Assembly: GCF_010669225.1 (NCBI RefSeq)
Contig: NZ_CP048627.1
Location: 434,001-498,000 of the forward strand
Direction of reading: 5' to 3'
From: Megamonas funiformis
Lineage (GTDB): Bacteria; Bacillota; Negativicutes; Selenomonadales; Selenomonadaceae
DNA length: 64,000 nucleotides
This document shows positions 9,160 to 16,466 of the stretch, one piece after another. Each line of letters begins with the position of its first letter. Position 1 is the first letter of the stretch. The position numbers and the translations under genes were made by a program. The notes beneath the pieces are model-generated. The model ran no database searches and was not told the DNA's origin. It was given only the letters and a program-made list of their open reading frames with translations.

Positions 9160-9176
9160 TTAATTTAAAGAATGAA

Positions 9177-9205
9177 CTGATACCAATGTGATATCAGCTT
9201 TTTTT
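9177..9205 (+). terminator. Terminator after tRNA-Leu (GAG)
   Basis: Stem CTGATA/TATCAG with a 9-base loop followed by TTTTTTT. It separates the leucine tRNAs from tRNA-Glu. Confidence 0.65.
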
Positions 9206-9228
9206 ATGTCTGTAGGAAAATTAAATAT

Positions 9229-9303
9229 GGCGCGTTGGTCAAGTGGTTAAGACACCGCCCTTTCACGGCGGCTTCATGGGTTCGAATCCCATACGCGTCA
9301 CCA
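9229..9303 (+). tRNA. tRNA-Glu (TTC)
   Basis: 75 bases with encoded CCA. The acceptor GGCGCGT pairs with ACGCGTC and the anticodon loop CTTTCAC is closed by CCGCC/GGCGG. Last gene of the cluster. Confidence 0.95.
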
Positions 9304-9312
9304 TGGTTATTC

Positions 9313-9333
9313 AACTCTTAATAAAGAGTTTTT
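9313..9333 (+). terminator. Terminator of the tRNA cluster
   Basis: Short perfect stem AACTCTT/AAGAGTT with loop AATA, followed by TTTAT; directly after tRNA-Glu. Confidence 0.6.
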
Positions 9334-9346
9334 ATATAGATTTAAG

Positions 9347-9397
9347 AATGCTTTTTAAAGTCCAGATTAAAAATCTAGATTTTAAAAAGCATTTTTT
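9347..9397. terminator. Second, longer hairpin terminator
   Basis: The stem AATGCTTTTTAAA pairs with TTTAAAAAGCATT, extended by CAGATT/AATCT-type pairing, and is followed by TTTTTT. It could work in both directions. Confidence 0.65.
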
Positions 9398-9451
9398 ATT
9401 GTCGAAAACAAACCTAAAATTTTTTTATCAAACTTATTAGATTTTATCTAA

Positions 9452-9480
9452 TTGACAATAGTTATAGACAGGTATAGTAT
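9452..9480 (+). promoter_or_regulatory. Candidate cfa promoter
   Basis: TTGACA at 9452-9457. Possible -10 boxes are TATAGT (15-base spacer) or TAGTAT (17-base spacer). About 130 bases before the cfa start. Confidence 0.45.
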
Positions 9481-9548
9481 AAGTATAAAGTTAACTAATC
9501 AAATATTTATATATTAGTAACTTAAAAATAATACTATTTGTGAAATTT

Positions 9549-9585
9549 TAAACTACTAATTTATATTAGTAGTTTATAGTTTTTT
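9549..9585 (+). promoter_or_regulatory. Hairpin plus T-run in the cfa 5' leader (possible attenuator)
   Basis: A perfect 12-bp stem TAAACTACTAAT/ATTAGTAGTTTA with a 4-base loop, followed after three bases by TTTTTT. It lies between the candidate promoter and the cfa ribosome binding site at 9598-9605. It has terminator form but lies inside a leader, so attenuation is possible. No alternative fold was worked out. Confidence 0.45.
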
Positions 9586-9610
9586 ATGAAGGATATTGAG
9601 AGGTGCTATT

Positions 9611-10783
9611 ATGTTTGATAAATTAGAAGAAAAGGCTATGGTTCATTTTTTTAATAAATTTGATAAAAATCCATTTCTTTTAAAATTTAAAGATAATCAA
9701 TATTTAGTAGGTAAAGGTGAACCAACTTTTGTAGTGGACTTTAAAAAGACAATACCTATAATGGATTTACTTAATAGTACGTCTATCGCTTTAGGTGAAG
9801 CTTATATGAATGGAGATTTAACCATTGAAGGAAATTTATATGATGCTTTAATTCATTTTTTAGGTCAAATGGATAAATTTTCTTTAAATGAAACTTTGCT
9901 AGATAAAATAATTCATCCATCTAATTCTAAAGAAAGTCAAGAAAAGCAAGTTCAATCTCATTATGATATAGGTAATGATTTCTATAAATTATGGTTAGAT
10001 GAAACAATGAGTTATTCTTGTGCTTATTTTAAAAATGAAGATGATACTTTATATCAAGCACAAGTGAATAAAGTGGATTATATTTTATCGAAATTATATT
10101 TAAAAGAAGGTATGAGCCTATTAGATATTGGCTGTGGTTGGGGCTTTTTACTCATCGAAGCTGCTAAAAAATATAAGGTAAAAGGTACAGGCATTACTTT
10201 AAGTCGTGAACAATATAAAGAATTTAAATCGCGTATACAAAAAGAACATTTAGAAGATTATTTAACAGTTGAATTGATGGATTATCGAGATTTACCAAAA
10301 TGGGGAAAAACTTTTGATAGGGTTGTTAGTGTAGGTATGCTAGAACATGTTGGTAGGGAAAATTATCAGTTATTCAATGATTGTATAAATGCAGTATTAA
10401 AAGATAAAGGTTTGTATTTATTGCATTTCATCAGTCAATTAAAAGAGATGGAAACTGATAGTTGGATGAAAAAATATATTTTCCCAGGTGGAGTGATACC
10501 AAGTCTCAGGGAAATCGTTTCTAGTATGGGAAATGATGATTTCCATATTCTTGATATTGAAAATTTGCGTCGCCATTATGAAAAAACTTTACTTTGTTGG
10601 GCAGATAATTTTCATAATCATTTAGATAAAATCAGTGAAATGTTTGATGAAAAATTTATTCGCATGTGGGATTTATATTTAAATGCCTGTGCAGCAAATT
10701 TCCATATAGGTGGTATAGATTTACATCAAATTTTAGTTACTAAAGGCGTAAATAATGAATTACCATTAACAAGATGGTATTGA
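9611..10783 (+). CDS. cfa: Cyclopropane-fatty-acyl-phospholipid synthase
   Basis: 390 residues, the normal length for bacterial Cfa. It transfers a methylene group from S-adenosylmethionine to the double bond of unsaturated membrane phospholipid chains. Visible motifs are the family signature around QSHYDIGNDFY, the SAM-binding loop LDIGCGWG, and MLEHVGRENY. The ATG at 9611 follows GAGAGGTG with a 5-base gap; an upstream in-frame TTG at 9596 lies within or before this ribosome binding site and is less likely. The gene is monocistronic, with a hairpin leader upstream and a shared terminator downstream. Confidence 0.95.
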   Translation: MFDKLEEKAMVHFFNKFDKNPFLLKFKDNQYLVGKGEPTFVVDFKKTIPIMDLLNSTSIALGEAYMNGDLTIEGNLYDALIHFLGQMDKFSLNETLLDKIIHPSNSKESQEKQVQSHYDIGNDFYKLWLDETMSYSCAYFKNEDDTLYQAQVNKVDYILSKLYLKEGMSLLDIGCGWGFLLIEAAKKYKVKGTGITLSREQYKEFKSRIQKEHLEDYLTVELMDYRDLPKWGKTFDRVVSVGMLEHVGRENYQLFNDCINAVLKDKGLYLLHFISQLKEMETDSWMKKYIFPGGVIPSLREIVSSMGNDDFHILDIENLRRHYEKTLLCWADNFHNHLDKISEMFDEKFIRMWDLYLNACAANFHIGGIDLHQILVTKGVNNELPLTRWY

Positions 10784-10803
10784 TATATTAATATAATAGA
10801 AAA

Positions 10804-10848
10804 GAAGCTCTATAAGTTATTTGTAGTATTTAACTTATAGAGCTTTTA
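10804..10848. terminator. Bidirectional terminator between cfa and the DUF362-like gene
   Basis: A 15-bp stem AAGCTCTATAAGTTA/TAACTTATAGAGCTT with an 11-base loop, between convergent genes. Confidence 0.85.
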
Positions 10849-10856
10849 TTTATTCT

Positions 10857-11924
10857 TTATGCATTTTGATTATTACAAATAAATTCTTTTAGAAATTCAT
10901 AAGTTTTTTGAGGGCTTGGTGGGCAACCTCTAACATAATTTTCAAATTTGCTAGTGCAACGACCTATGCCAATGCCATTTTCACTAAATTCTCGCCAACC
11001 TTGACCAATGAATAATTTTGTGGGTAATTTATCAAGTAAATTATCTTTATCTAATAAGGAGAGTGCTTGCAGTAAATTTTGATAACATTGCTCGCAAGGG
11101 CTAGAAGTATTGATATGAGAGGCTAATTTTGAATTATTATCACAAGTAACAGTATTATCTATTAAATTAATGATATTAGCTTTATTGATATCAGCACAGC
11201 CTATATTTAATTTAGATGCTAGTTCAATATATTCGATATCAAATGGTTTATAGCCTAGATTTTGAGCATAATAAGCATCAGCTAATAAATTATCTATAGT
11301 AGCATACATATGTTTATCTGCTTGGATATCAGATAAACTATCTATTTCTACTAATGTGAAGTTAGCTTTAATTAAATAATTTAAAAAGCAGATTGCTTTA
11401 TAAAAATTGTCTGTAGTGAATAAAGAGCGATTTTGGGTGTGCAAGATATTTTGCATAGCCTGTAATGCATTGTGTAGTATAGTTGTTTCATTTGGTGAAG
11501 AAGTAACTAAATTAATAAAAAAGTCGGCATTGATGACTTTATCTATTAATTTATATTCGATACCACCAATAGTTTTTGTAGTGTAATCTTTATCCTTAAG
11601 ACCATATACAGGAATATTTAATTTATCTACAATTTTATCGTATTTACAAGTTATTAATAATTGTTCTAAATCATCATCGATTAAAGAACCTAATGCAAGA
11701 TTGATATTAGTAAAATTATTGTCTTGTAGGTATTTGATTATTGTAGTTAAGATTACTGGAGAAGTAGAGTATAGTGTATTATTGATATATTTTATATCAG
11801 GCTTAATAATAATTGTACTGTTTTTATTAGGGATAAATTCTGCTAATTTAGAATTAGATAATAGGTTAAAAGTGATTTCATAGAGATTTGCACCATGTGT
11901 TTGTAAAATATCTGTTGAGTTCAT
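10857..11924 (-). CDS. DUF362-like protein of unknown function
   Basis: 355 residues, cytosolic, no signal peptide or membrane segment seen. The overall arrangement (an early TIIIKPDIKY strand, INADFFINLVTSS, and a C-terminal GQGWR...GIGRC...VRGCPPSPQ region) resembles DUF362-type proteins. Cys pairs at SPCEQC and in GRC/GCPPS might bind metal or an Fe-S cluster. DUF362 proteins are found in anaerobes, sometimes with ferredoxin domains, which are absent here. It is transcribed divergently from bioB with a 115-base gap. No function is assigned, and the family call rests on motif memory only. Confidence 0.5.
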   Translation of the reverse strand: MNSTDILQTHGANLYEITFNLLSNSKLAEFIPNKNSTIIIKPDIKYINNTLYSTSPVILTTIIKYLQDNNFTNINLALGSLIDDDLEQLLITCKYDKIVDKLNIPVYGLKDKDYTTKTIGGIEYKLIDKVINADFFINLVTSSPNETTILHNALQAMQNILHTQNRSLFTTDNFYKAICFLNYLIKANFTLVEIDSLSDIQADKHMYATIDNLLADAYYAQNLGYKPFDIEYIELASKLNIGCADINKANIINLIDNTVTCDNNSKLASHINTSSPCEQCYQNLLQALSLLDKDNLLDKLPTKLFIGQGWREFSENGIGIGRCTSKFENYVRGCPPSPQKTYEFLKEFICNNQNA

Positions 11925-11953
11925 AAAATTCCTTTCTTAAATGATTATATAAT

Positions 11954-11984
11954 TTGTTAACCTAGATTTTTCAAAAGTTGACAT
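11954..11984 (+). promoter_or_regulatory. Candidate BirA (biotin repressor) operator
   Basis: The half-site TTGTTAACC (11954-11962) and the imperfect inverted half-site AGTTGACAT (11976-11984) are separated by 13 bases and overlap the bioB -35. BirA operators have the form TTGTnAACC...GGTTnACAA. The left half fits well; the right half matches at six of nine positions and the spacer is shorter than the 16 bases of the E. coli bio operator. Confidence 0.5.
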
Positions 11985-12006
11985 TATATAAATATAATGG
12001 TTTAAT
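11978..12006 (+). promoter_or_regulatory. bioB promoter
   Basis: TTGACA at 11978-11983, 17 bases, TTTAAT at 12001-12006. The start codon is 34 bases further on. Confidence 0.65.
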
Positions 12007-12039
12007 TATATTTATATAAAAGATTTAAGGTGATAACAA

Positions 12040-12999
12040 ATGAATTGTGTAAATGATTTAAAAGAAAAAATACTAAATGGTTATAAAATTAATAAACAGG
12101 AAGCTTTAGATTTAGTGAAAGCTCCATTAGATGAATTGTCTACAGCCGCAAATGAAATAAGAAAATATTTTTGCGGTGATGATTTTGATATTTGCACTAT
12201 TATTAATGGAAAATCTGGTAGATGTTCCGAGGATTGTAAATATTGTGCACAGTCAGCTCATTATACTACAAAAATAGAAACTTATCCATTGTTAAATACG
12301 AAGCCTATTTTAGAAGAAGCACAGTATAATTATAGTAAAGGCGTAGCACGTTATGCAGTAGTAACTTCAGGCAAGAGATTAAGTGATGAAGAAATAGATA
12401 AATTGGCAAATTCTTTAGATGAAGTACATAAAAAATGTAAAATAAAATTATGTGTTTCTGGTGGTTTATTGAATGAAGCTCAATTTAAAAAATTAAATGA
12501 TGTGGGCGTAGAAAGAATTCATAATAATTTAGAAACCTCAAGAAATCATTTTGATAAAGTTTGTACTACGCATACTTTTGAAGATAAAGTAGAAGCAATA
12601 AAAGCTGCGCAAAGAGCAGGTATGAGTGTTTGTAGTGGTGGTATCATGGGAATAGGTGAAACCATGGAAGATAGAATAGATATGGCTTTAGAAATACGAA
12701 ATTTAAATGTAAATTCTGTGCCTATAAATCGTCTAAATCCTATACCAGGAACACCATACGAACATAATAAGCCACTTACTGATGAAGATATGCAAAGAAT
12801 AGTAGCTATTTATCGTTTTATTTTACCGGATTTATTTATTCGTCTAGCTGGTGGTAGAGGATTATTTACAGATAAAGGTAAAGCTTGTTTGCAGTCAGGA
12901 GCTAATGCTGTTATTTCTGGTGATATGCTCACAACAAGTGGTATTTCTATTGATACAGATATGAAGATGATACAAGAATTAGGTTTTAAAATAGTATAA
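12040..12999 (+). CDS. bioB: Biotin synthase (radical SAM)
   Basis: 319 residues, full length for BioB. It inserts sulfur into dethiobiotin in the last step of biotin synthesis. The radical-SAM Cys62-X3-Cys66-X2-Cys69 motif (CSEDCKYC) ligates the catalytic [4Fe-4S] cluster. Family segments NNLETS, CSGGIMGIGE and NRLNPIPGTP are present. ATG at 12040 follows AAGGTGATA. No other bio genes are nearby. The stop codon is abutted directly by coding sequence of a truncated Dcu transporter, so the downstream region has been rearranged although the protein itself looks complete. Confidence 0.96.
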   Translation: MNCVNDLKEKILNGYKINKQEALDLVKAPLDELSTAANEIRKYFCGDDFDICTIINGKSGRCSEDCKYCAQSAHYTTKIETYPLLNTKPILEEAQYNYSKGVARYAVVTSGKRLSDEEIDKLANSLDEVHKKCKIKLCVSGGLLNEAQFKKLNDVGVERIHNNLETSRNHFDKVCTTHTFEDKVEAIKAAQRAGMSVCSGGIMGIGETMEDRIDMALEIRNLNVNSVPINRLNPIPGTPYEHNKPLTDEDMQRIVAIYRFILPDLFIRLAGGRGLFTDKGKACLQSGANAVISGDMLTTSGISIDTDMKMIQELGFKIV

Positions 13000-13286
13000 T
13001 TACTTATTTGCAAAGTTAAAGTTAGTGATGTAACAAATGGTTCTGTTTTTAAATCTGGTATGGTAGCTATTGTTTCTGTATATGGCGTAGCATGGATGGC
13101 AGAAACTTATTTCGGTGCATATTTACCAGAATTCAAAGAAACTTTGGGACAGATTGTTTTAGATTATCCTTGGACTTATGCAATTGTTTTATTCTTAATA
13201 TCTAAATTGTTGACATACTCCCCATGCCTAAATGCAGGGGATTCTTGGATAAAAACGATACTTGCCTACTAAAATAGCAGGTCTTA

Positions 13287-14393
13287 CTATATCTCTCCAA
13301 AGAAGGTTGATGCCCCAACCTTCCATATATTTATAGCAGCATTTCTATCTCTATCGTGGCTGGTTTTGCACTTTGCGCAAATCCACTCACGAACTGCCAA
13401 ATTTTTAGTTTCAGGATTTTTTGTACCACAAACATGACAAATTTGCGAACTTGGATAGTATCTATCTATCTTTTGCACTATTGAGCCAATTTCTCTCGCT
13501 TTATATTCAAGAATTTTTATAAATTCACTAAATCCATAGTCAGATATTTTTCTACCCCAACGTTTTTGCATTCCTTTTATATTCAAATCTTCTATGCAGA
13601 TTAAAGCATATTCACTACAAATTTTATTTGCTAATTTAAAATGAAAATCTTTACGTTGATTAGATATTTTCTTATGCAATCTGGCAAGAGCTATTTTTGC
13701 TAATCTACGATGATTAGAAGTCTTCTTTTTTCTAGATAATATTCTATTAGCTTTTTTTATATCATTAGCATTTTGTTTAAAAAATAAAGGTGCTTTTATA
13801 TCTTCATTATCCGATGCAGTTAAAAACTGTTTAAGTCCAAAGTCATAGCCGACGCTTTTACCTGTTCTTGCTAAAACTTTATTCTCGTTAGTTTCACAAA
13901 CAAAATAAAGATATATATCACCTAAAGTATCACGTTTAATTGTTATTGTTTTAACTATTCCTTCAATATCTCTACTTTTAAAATATTTGTATTTTTGTTT
14001 ATTAATTTCTATCGCATTATCCTTTAAGAGTTTCCAACCTGCTTGTTTGAGCGTGAATGATTTATATTTTCGTATCTTTTTAAAAGATGGTGGTGCTGTA
14101 CGAATTTTATGTTTTAAATTCCTAAAAAACAATTTATAAGCACGGTCTATTCTTTGAGTTATATCTTGAATAGCTTGCGAACCTACTTCTTTAAAATAGC
14201 TAAATTTACCTATTTTCTTAAGTTTAGTTAAATGTTTTTGAAGCTTATAGATATTAAGAGATTTTTTAAATAAACGATAATATCTTTTATGCAAAGCAAT
14301 ACAGTGATTGTAGATAATTCCAGCTATATTAATAACTTTATGAAGTTTTTTATTCCTTTTTGCCTTATACAATTTAAAACAATATGTCTTCAC
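13287..14393 (-). CDS. tnpB: TnpB, RNA-guided RuvC-like nuclease, intact
   Basis: 368 residues from a GTG at 14393 that follows AGGCAGGTGA; the open frame continues upstream to 14417. The three RuvC acidic residues are visible in GYDFGLKQF (Asp near 184), CIEDLNIKGM (Glu near 268) and HDRDRNAAIN (Asp near 349). The four-Cys zinc knuckle CHVCG...CAKC lies just before RuvC-III. The length matches compact TnpB proteins, relatives of Cas12 that cut the donor joint using an RNA from the IS right end. Unlike copy 1, the five-A run is intact. The guide would come from the sequence flanking the right end. Confidence 0.93.
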   Translation of the reverse strand: MKTYCFKLYKAKRNKKLHKVINIAGIIYNHCIALHKRYYRLFKKSLNIYKLQKHLTKLKKIGKFSYFKEVGSQAIQDITQRIDRAYKLFFRNLKHKIRTAPPSFKKIRKYKSFTLKQAGWKLLKDNAIEINKQKYKYFKSRDIEGIVKTITIKRDTLGDIYLYFVCETNENKVLARTGKSVGYDFGLKQFLTASDNEDIKAPLFFKQNANDIKKANRILSRKKKTSNHRRLAKIALARLHKKISNQRKDFHFKLANKICSEYALICIEDLNIKGMQKRWGRKISDYGFSEFIKILEYKAREIGSIVQKIDRYYPSSQICHVCGTKNPETKNLAVREWICAKCKTSHDRDRNAAINIWKVGASTFFGEI

Positions 14394-14421
14394 TACAATC
14401 ACCTGCCTTTTTATCATTTAT

Positions 14422-14817
14422 TTATTCTGAACGCTTTTGACTTTCTATATACTGTTTAATAATTGATATTGGTGCTCCACCAACTGTAGATACAAAATAT
14501 GAATTCGTCCACAATGTTGGTAGCCTTGATTTTAACCATGAAAATTCTTCTCGAAGTATTCTTGAAGATATTCCTTTTATTCGTTTAACAACTTTATGTA
14601 TACCAAATTGTGGAGCAACTTCTAAAAGCAAATGAACATGGTCTGGCATTACTTCCATCTCGATTAAATCGACGTGAAGCTCCTGACAAATATTATTAAT
14701 CAACTCCTTTAATCGTTCATCAACACCATTGTTCAACACTTTTCTACGATATTTAGGACAAAATACTACATGATATTTACAAGAATATACTATATTATTA
14801 TTTGATTTATATTTCAT
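14422..14817 (-). CDS. tnpA: IS200/IS605 transposase TnpA (Y1 HUH nuclease)
   Basis: 131 residues with the HVH motif at 60-62 and catalytic Tyr123. It differs from copy 1 by Ala69 instead of Asp. It lies immediately upstream of tnpB in the same direction. Together with intact ends this makes copy 2 the element most likely to be active. Confidence 0.93.
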   Translation of the reverse strand: MKYKSNNNIVYSCKYHVVFCPKYRRKVLNNGVDERLKELINNICQELHVDLIEMEVMPDHVHLLLEVAPQFGIHKVVKRIKGISSRILREEFSWLKSRLPTLWTNSYFVSTVGGAPISIIKQYIESQKRSE

Positions 14818-15227
14818 AAAAGTATTATATAACTATTAAAAATATAATACAATAAAAAACAATGATATCGAATCATTGTTTTTTAGCGAGCTTATATCCC
14901 CATAAATAAATTTAGGGGCTTTACGCTCGCATTTGGTAAATTCTCAGGCAGCAGCATTAGCTATTGTAGTACCTATGGCATTAAGTGTAGGTGTTGACCC
15001 ACTTATTATCATTTCATTTATTTCTGCTTGCTATGGTTAATTTCTTCTTACCAACTTATCCATCAGATTTGGCTTGCATTGGTTTTGACCGTTCTGGAAC
15101 AACAAGAATTGGTAGATTTGTAATCAATCATAGCTTTATCATTCCAGGTTTTATTGGTATCACAGTTGGTTGCTGTGTAGGTTATGTAATAACACATCTT
15201 TTATATTGATAATTTAATTAATGAAAT

Positions 15228-15261
15228 AAAAAATCCTAGAGTATATGCTCTAGGATTTTTT
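15228..15261. terminator. Terminator after the dcu remnant
   Basis: Perfect stem AAATCCTAGAG/CTCTAGGATTT with a 6-base loop, with A-run and T-run on either side. Confidence 0.85.
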
Positions 15262-15275
15262 GATTATAAATTTTA

Positions 15276-15329
15276 TTGACTATAATTTTAAATAATATTA
15301 ATTTGACTATAATTTTAAATAATATTAAT
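15276..15329 (+). repeat. Tandem 27-bp direct repeat upstream of the RpiR gene
   Basis: Two consecutive copies of a 27-base unit starting TTGACTATAATTTTAAATAA, at 15276-15302 and 15303-15329. Each carries a TTGACT -35-like box. The second could form a promoter with TAATAT at 15326-15331 (17-base spacer). Confidence 0.8.
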
Positions 15330-15377
15330 ATATAAGCTATATTTTGACAAATATAAATAAAGATTGGAGGGTTTTAT

Positions 15378-16220
15378 GTGACAAATTTAATAAAAATATT
15401 ACAAGAACAAAAAGATTTTTCTGAAACAGAAATAATGATTGCAACATATTTATTAGCAAATTTTAGGAAATTAGCTGGAATGTCAACTAGACAATTGGGT
15501 AAAAATACGTATACAAATTCAGCTGCTATTGTGCGTTTTAGTCAAAAATTAGGTTTTAGTGGATATACAGAATTTAGAGTTCAATTTTTAGCTGAAATGA
15601 TGCAATATATCAATCATCCAAAAGGTGAAGAACTTGTTGTATCAACTAAAGATAGTATACATTCATTAATTGATAAAGTAACAGCTATTGAAATTGATAC
15701 ATTAAAAGAAACAAGGAATATGCTTAATCCAGAAGATTTTTTAAAAGCTCTAAATCTTTTTATAAAATCTAAACATATTGATTTTTATGCTATGGATAAT
15801 AATTTAGATATAGCAAGAATTGCTTCAGCTGGTTTTATCATGGCTAATAAATGCTCAAGTGTACATTCTCCAATGACTATGCAATATTTACAGGCAACGA
15901 GTGCTTCAAAAGATCACTTGGGATTTATCATAAGTCGTACAGGGAATAATCGTATGTTATTAGATATTGCTCGTTTATTAAAACTACGAGGAATTTCCTT
16001 TATTTTGATTACAGCATCACCTAAGTCAGAAATAGCTAGTTTAGCAGATGTAGTTTTTTCTGTAGCAAGTGTGAAGCAAATGGAAGAATTAGGACCTAGA
16101 GTTTTTCTTTTAGGTGCAAAATATGTTACAGACATAATGTTTACCATGCTTATGACGCGTTTAGATTATCATGATTCGCAACAAAAAGAACAATGGTTAA
16201 ATAAACATTTTCGTTATTAA
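15378..16220 (+). CDS. RpiR/MurR-family transcriptional regulator with SIS domain
   Basis: 280 residues. The N-terminal part is the HTH_6 helix-turn-helix typical of RpiR proteins (MSTRQLGKNTYTNSAAIVRF, then SQKLGFSGYTEF). The C-terminal part is a SIS sugar-phosphate-binding fold (about residues 110-260). The start is GTG at 15378 after TTGGAGGG; the ATG two bases earlier is followed directly by TGA and cannot be used. It lies just upstream of, and in the same direction as, the cellobiose PTS/glucanase operon, so it is the likely regulator, with a phosphorylated beta-glucoside as effector (inference). A terminator separates it from the operon. Confidence 0.88.
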   Translation: MTNLIKILQEQKDFSETEIMIATYLLANFRKLAGMSTRQLGKNTYTNSAAIVRFSQKLGFSGYTEFRVQFLAEMMQYINHPKGEELVVSTKDSIHSLIDKVTAIEIDTLKETRNMLNPEDFLKALNLFIKSKHIDFYAMDNNLDIARIASAGFIMANKCSSVHSPMTMQYLQATSASKDHLGFIISRTGNNRMLLDIARLLKLRGISFILITASPKSEIASLADVVFSVASVKQMEELGPRVFLLGAKYVTDIMFTMLMTRLDYHDSQQKEQWLNKHFRY

Positions 16221-16228
16221 GATGAAAA

Positions 16229-16278
16229 TAAAAACTGCTTATTTTGATGTAGATAACATTTAAAATAAGCAGTTTTTT
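16229..16278 (+). terminator. Terminator of the RpiR gene
   Basis: 16-bp stem AAAACTGCTTATTTT paired with AAAATAAGCAGTTTT, followed by TT-rich sequence. Confidence 0.85.
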
Positions 16279-16380
16279 ATTGTTATTTTGATTATTTTCA
16301 AACAATTCGTATCATTGCTACAAGTGGAAAAGATTTTTTTATATGATATTGTATCATTGTTTTGTATTAGCCAATATCTA

Positions 16381-16409
16381 TTGAAACAGTATTTTGTTAA
16401 TGATATATT
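16381..16409 (+). promoter_or_regulatory. Promoter of the beta-glucan PTS operon
   Basis: TTGAAA at 16381-16386, 17 bases, TATATT at 16404-16409, about 58 bases before the EIIC start. No clear palindromic operator was identified in 16280-16466. Confidence 0.6.
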
Positions 16410-16466
16410 AAAATTGCTTTAAGGAAAGTTCAAAAAATTATGTATAAGAAAAGGAGAGAATTCTAA

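Larger units (their letters stand above)
13210..14935 (-). mobile_element. IS200/IS605-family element, copy 2 (intact tnpA and tnpB)
   Basis: 1726 bases in inverse orientation to copy 1 and nearly identical to it. On the minus strand it begins with CAAATGCGAGCG directly after a TTTAC target (complement of 14936-14940) and ends with TCAA (complement of 13210-13213). Joining the flanks restores an open Dcu frame (TCT AAA TTG | GTA AAT TCT), which confirms both boundaries and the absence of a target duplication. The two ends carry subterminal hairpins. The right end beyond tnpB is where the omega/right-end RNA of TnpB systems normally lies. Confidence 0.95.
13000..15209 (+). pseudogene. Anaerobic C4-dicarboxylate transporter (Dcu family), C-terminal remnant broken three ways
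   Basis: Reading in the frame of 13000, Dcu-like sequence begins right at the bioB stop (LICKVKVSDVTNGSVFKSGM...GVAWMAETYF), lacking roughly the first 60% of a normal 430-450-residue Dcu protein. IS200/IS605 copy 2 then interrupts it at [11 protein letters not shown] (13210-14935). After the IS the frame continues to [16 protein letters not shown] and hits TAA at 15038. An extra A (TTAATTTC where TTATTTC is expected) shifts the rest, [24 protein letters not shown], into another frame ending at 15209. Dcu proteins exchange fumarate, malate, aspartate and succinate. This copy is dead. Confidence 0.9.

Noticed and set aside
9243-9440. Plus-strand open frame starting inside tRNA-Glu
   Set aside because: It translates the tRNA and the following terminators; no ribosome binding site or family.
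15276-15329. CRISPR-like repeat
   Set aside because: Only two adjacent copies without spacers and no cas genes in the window.
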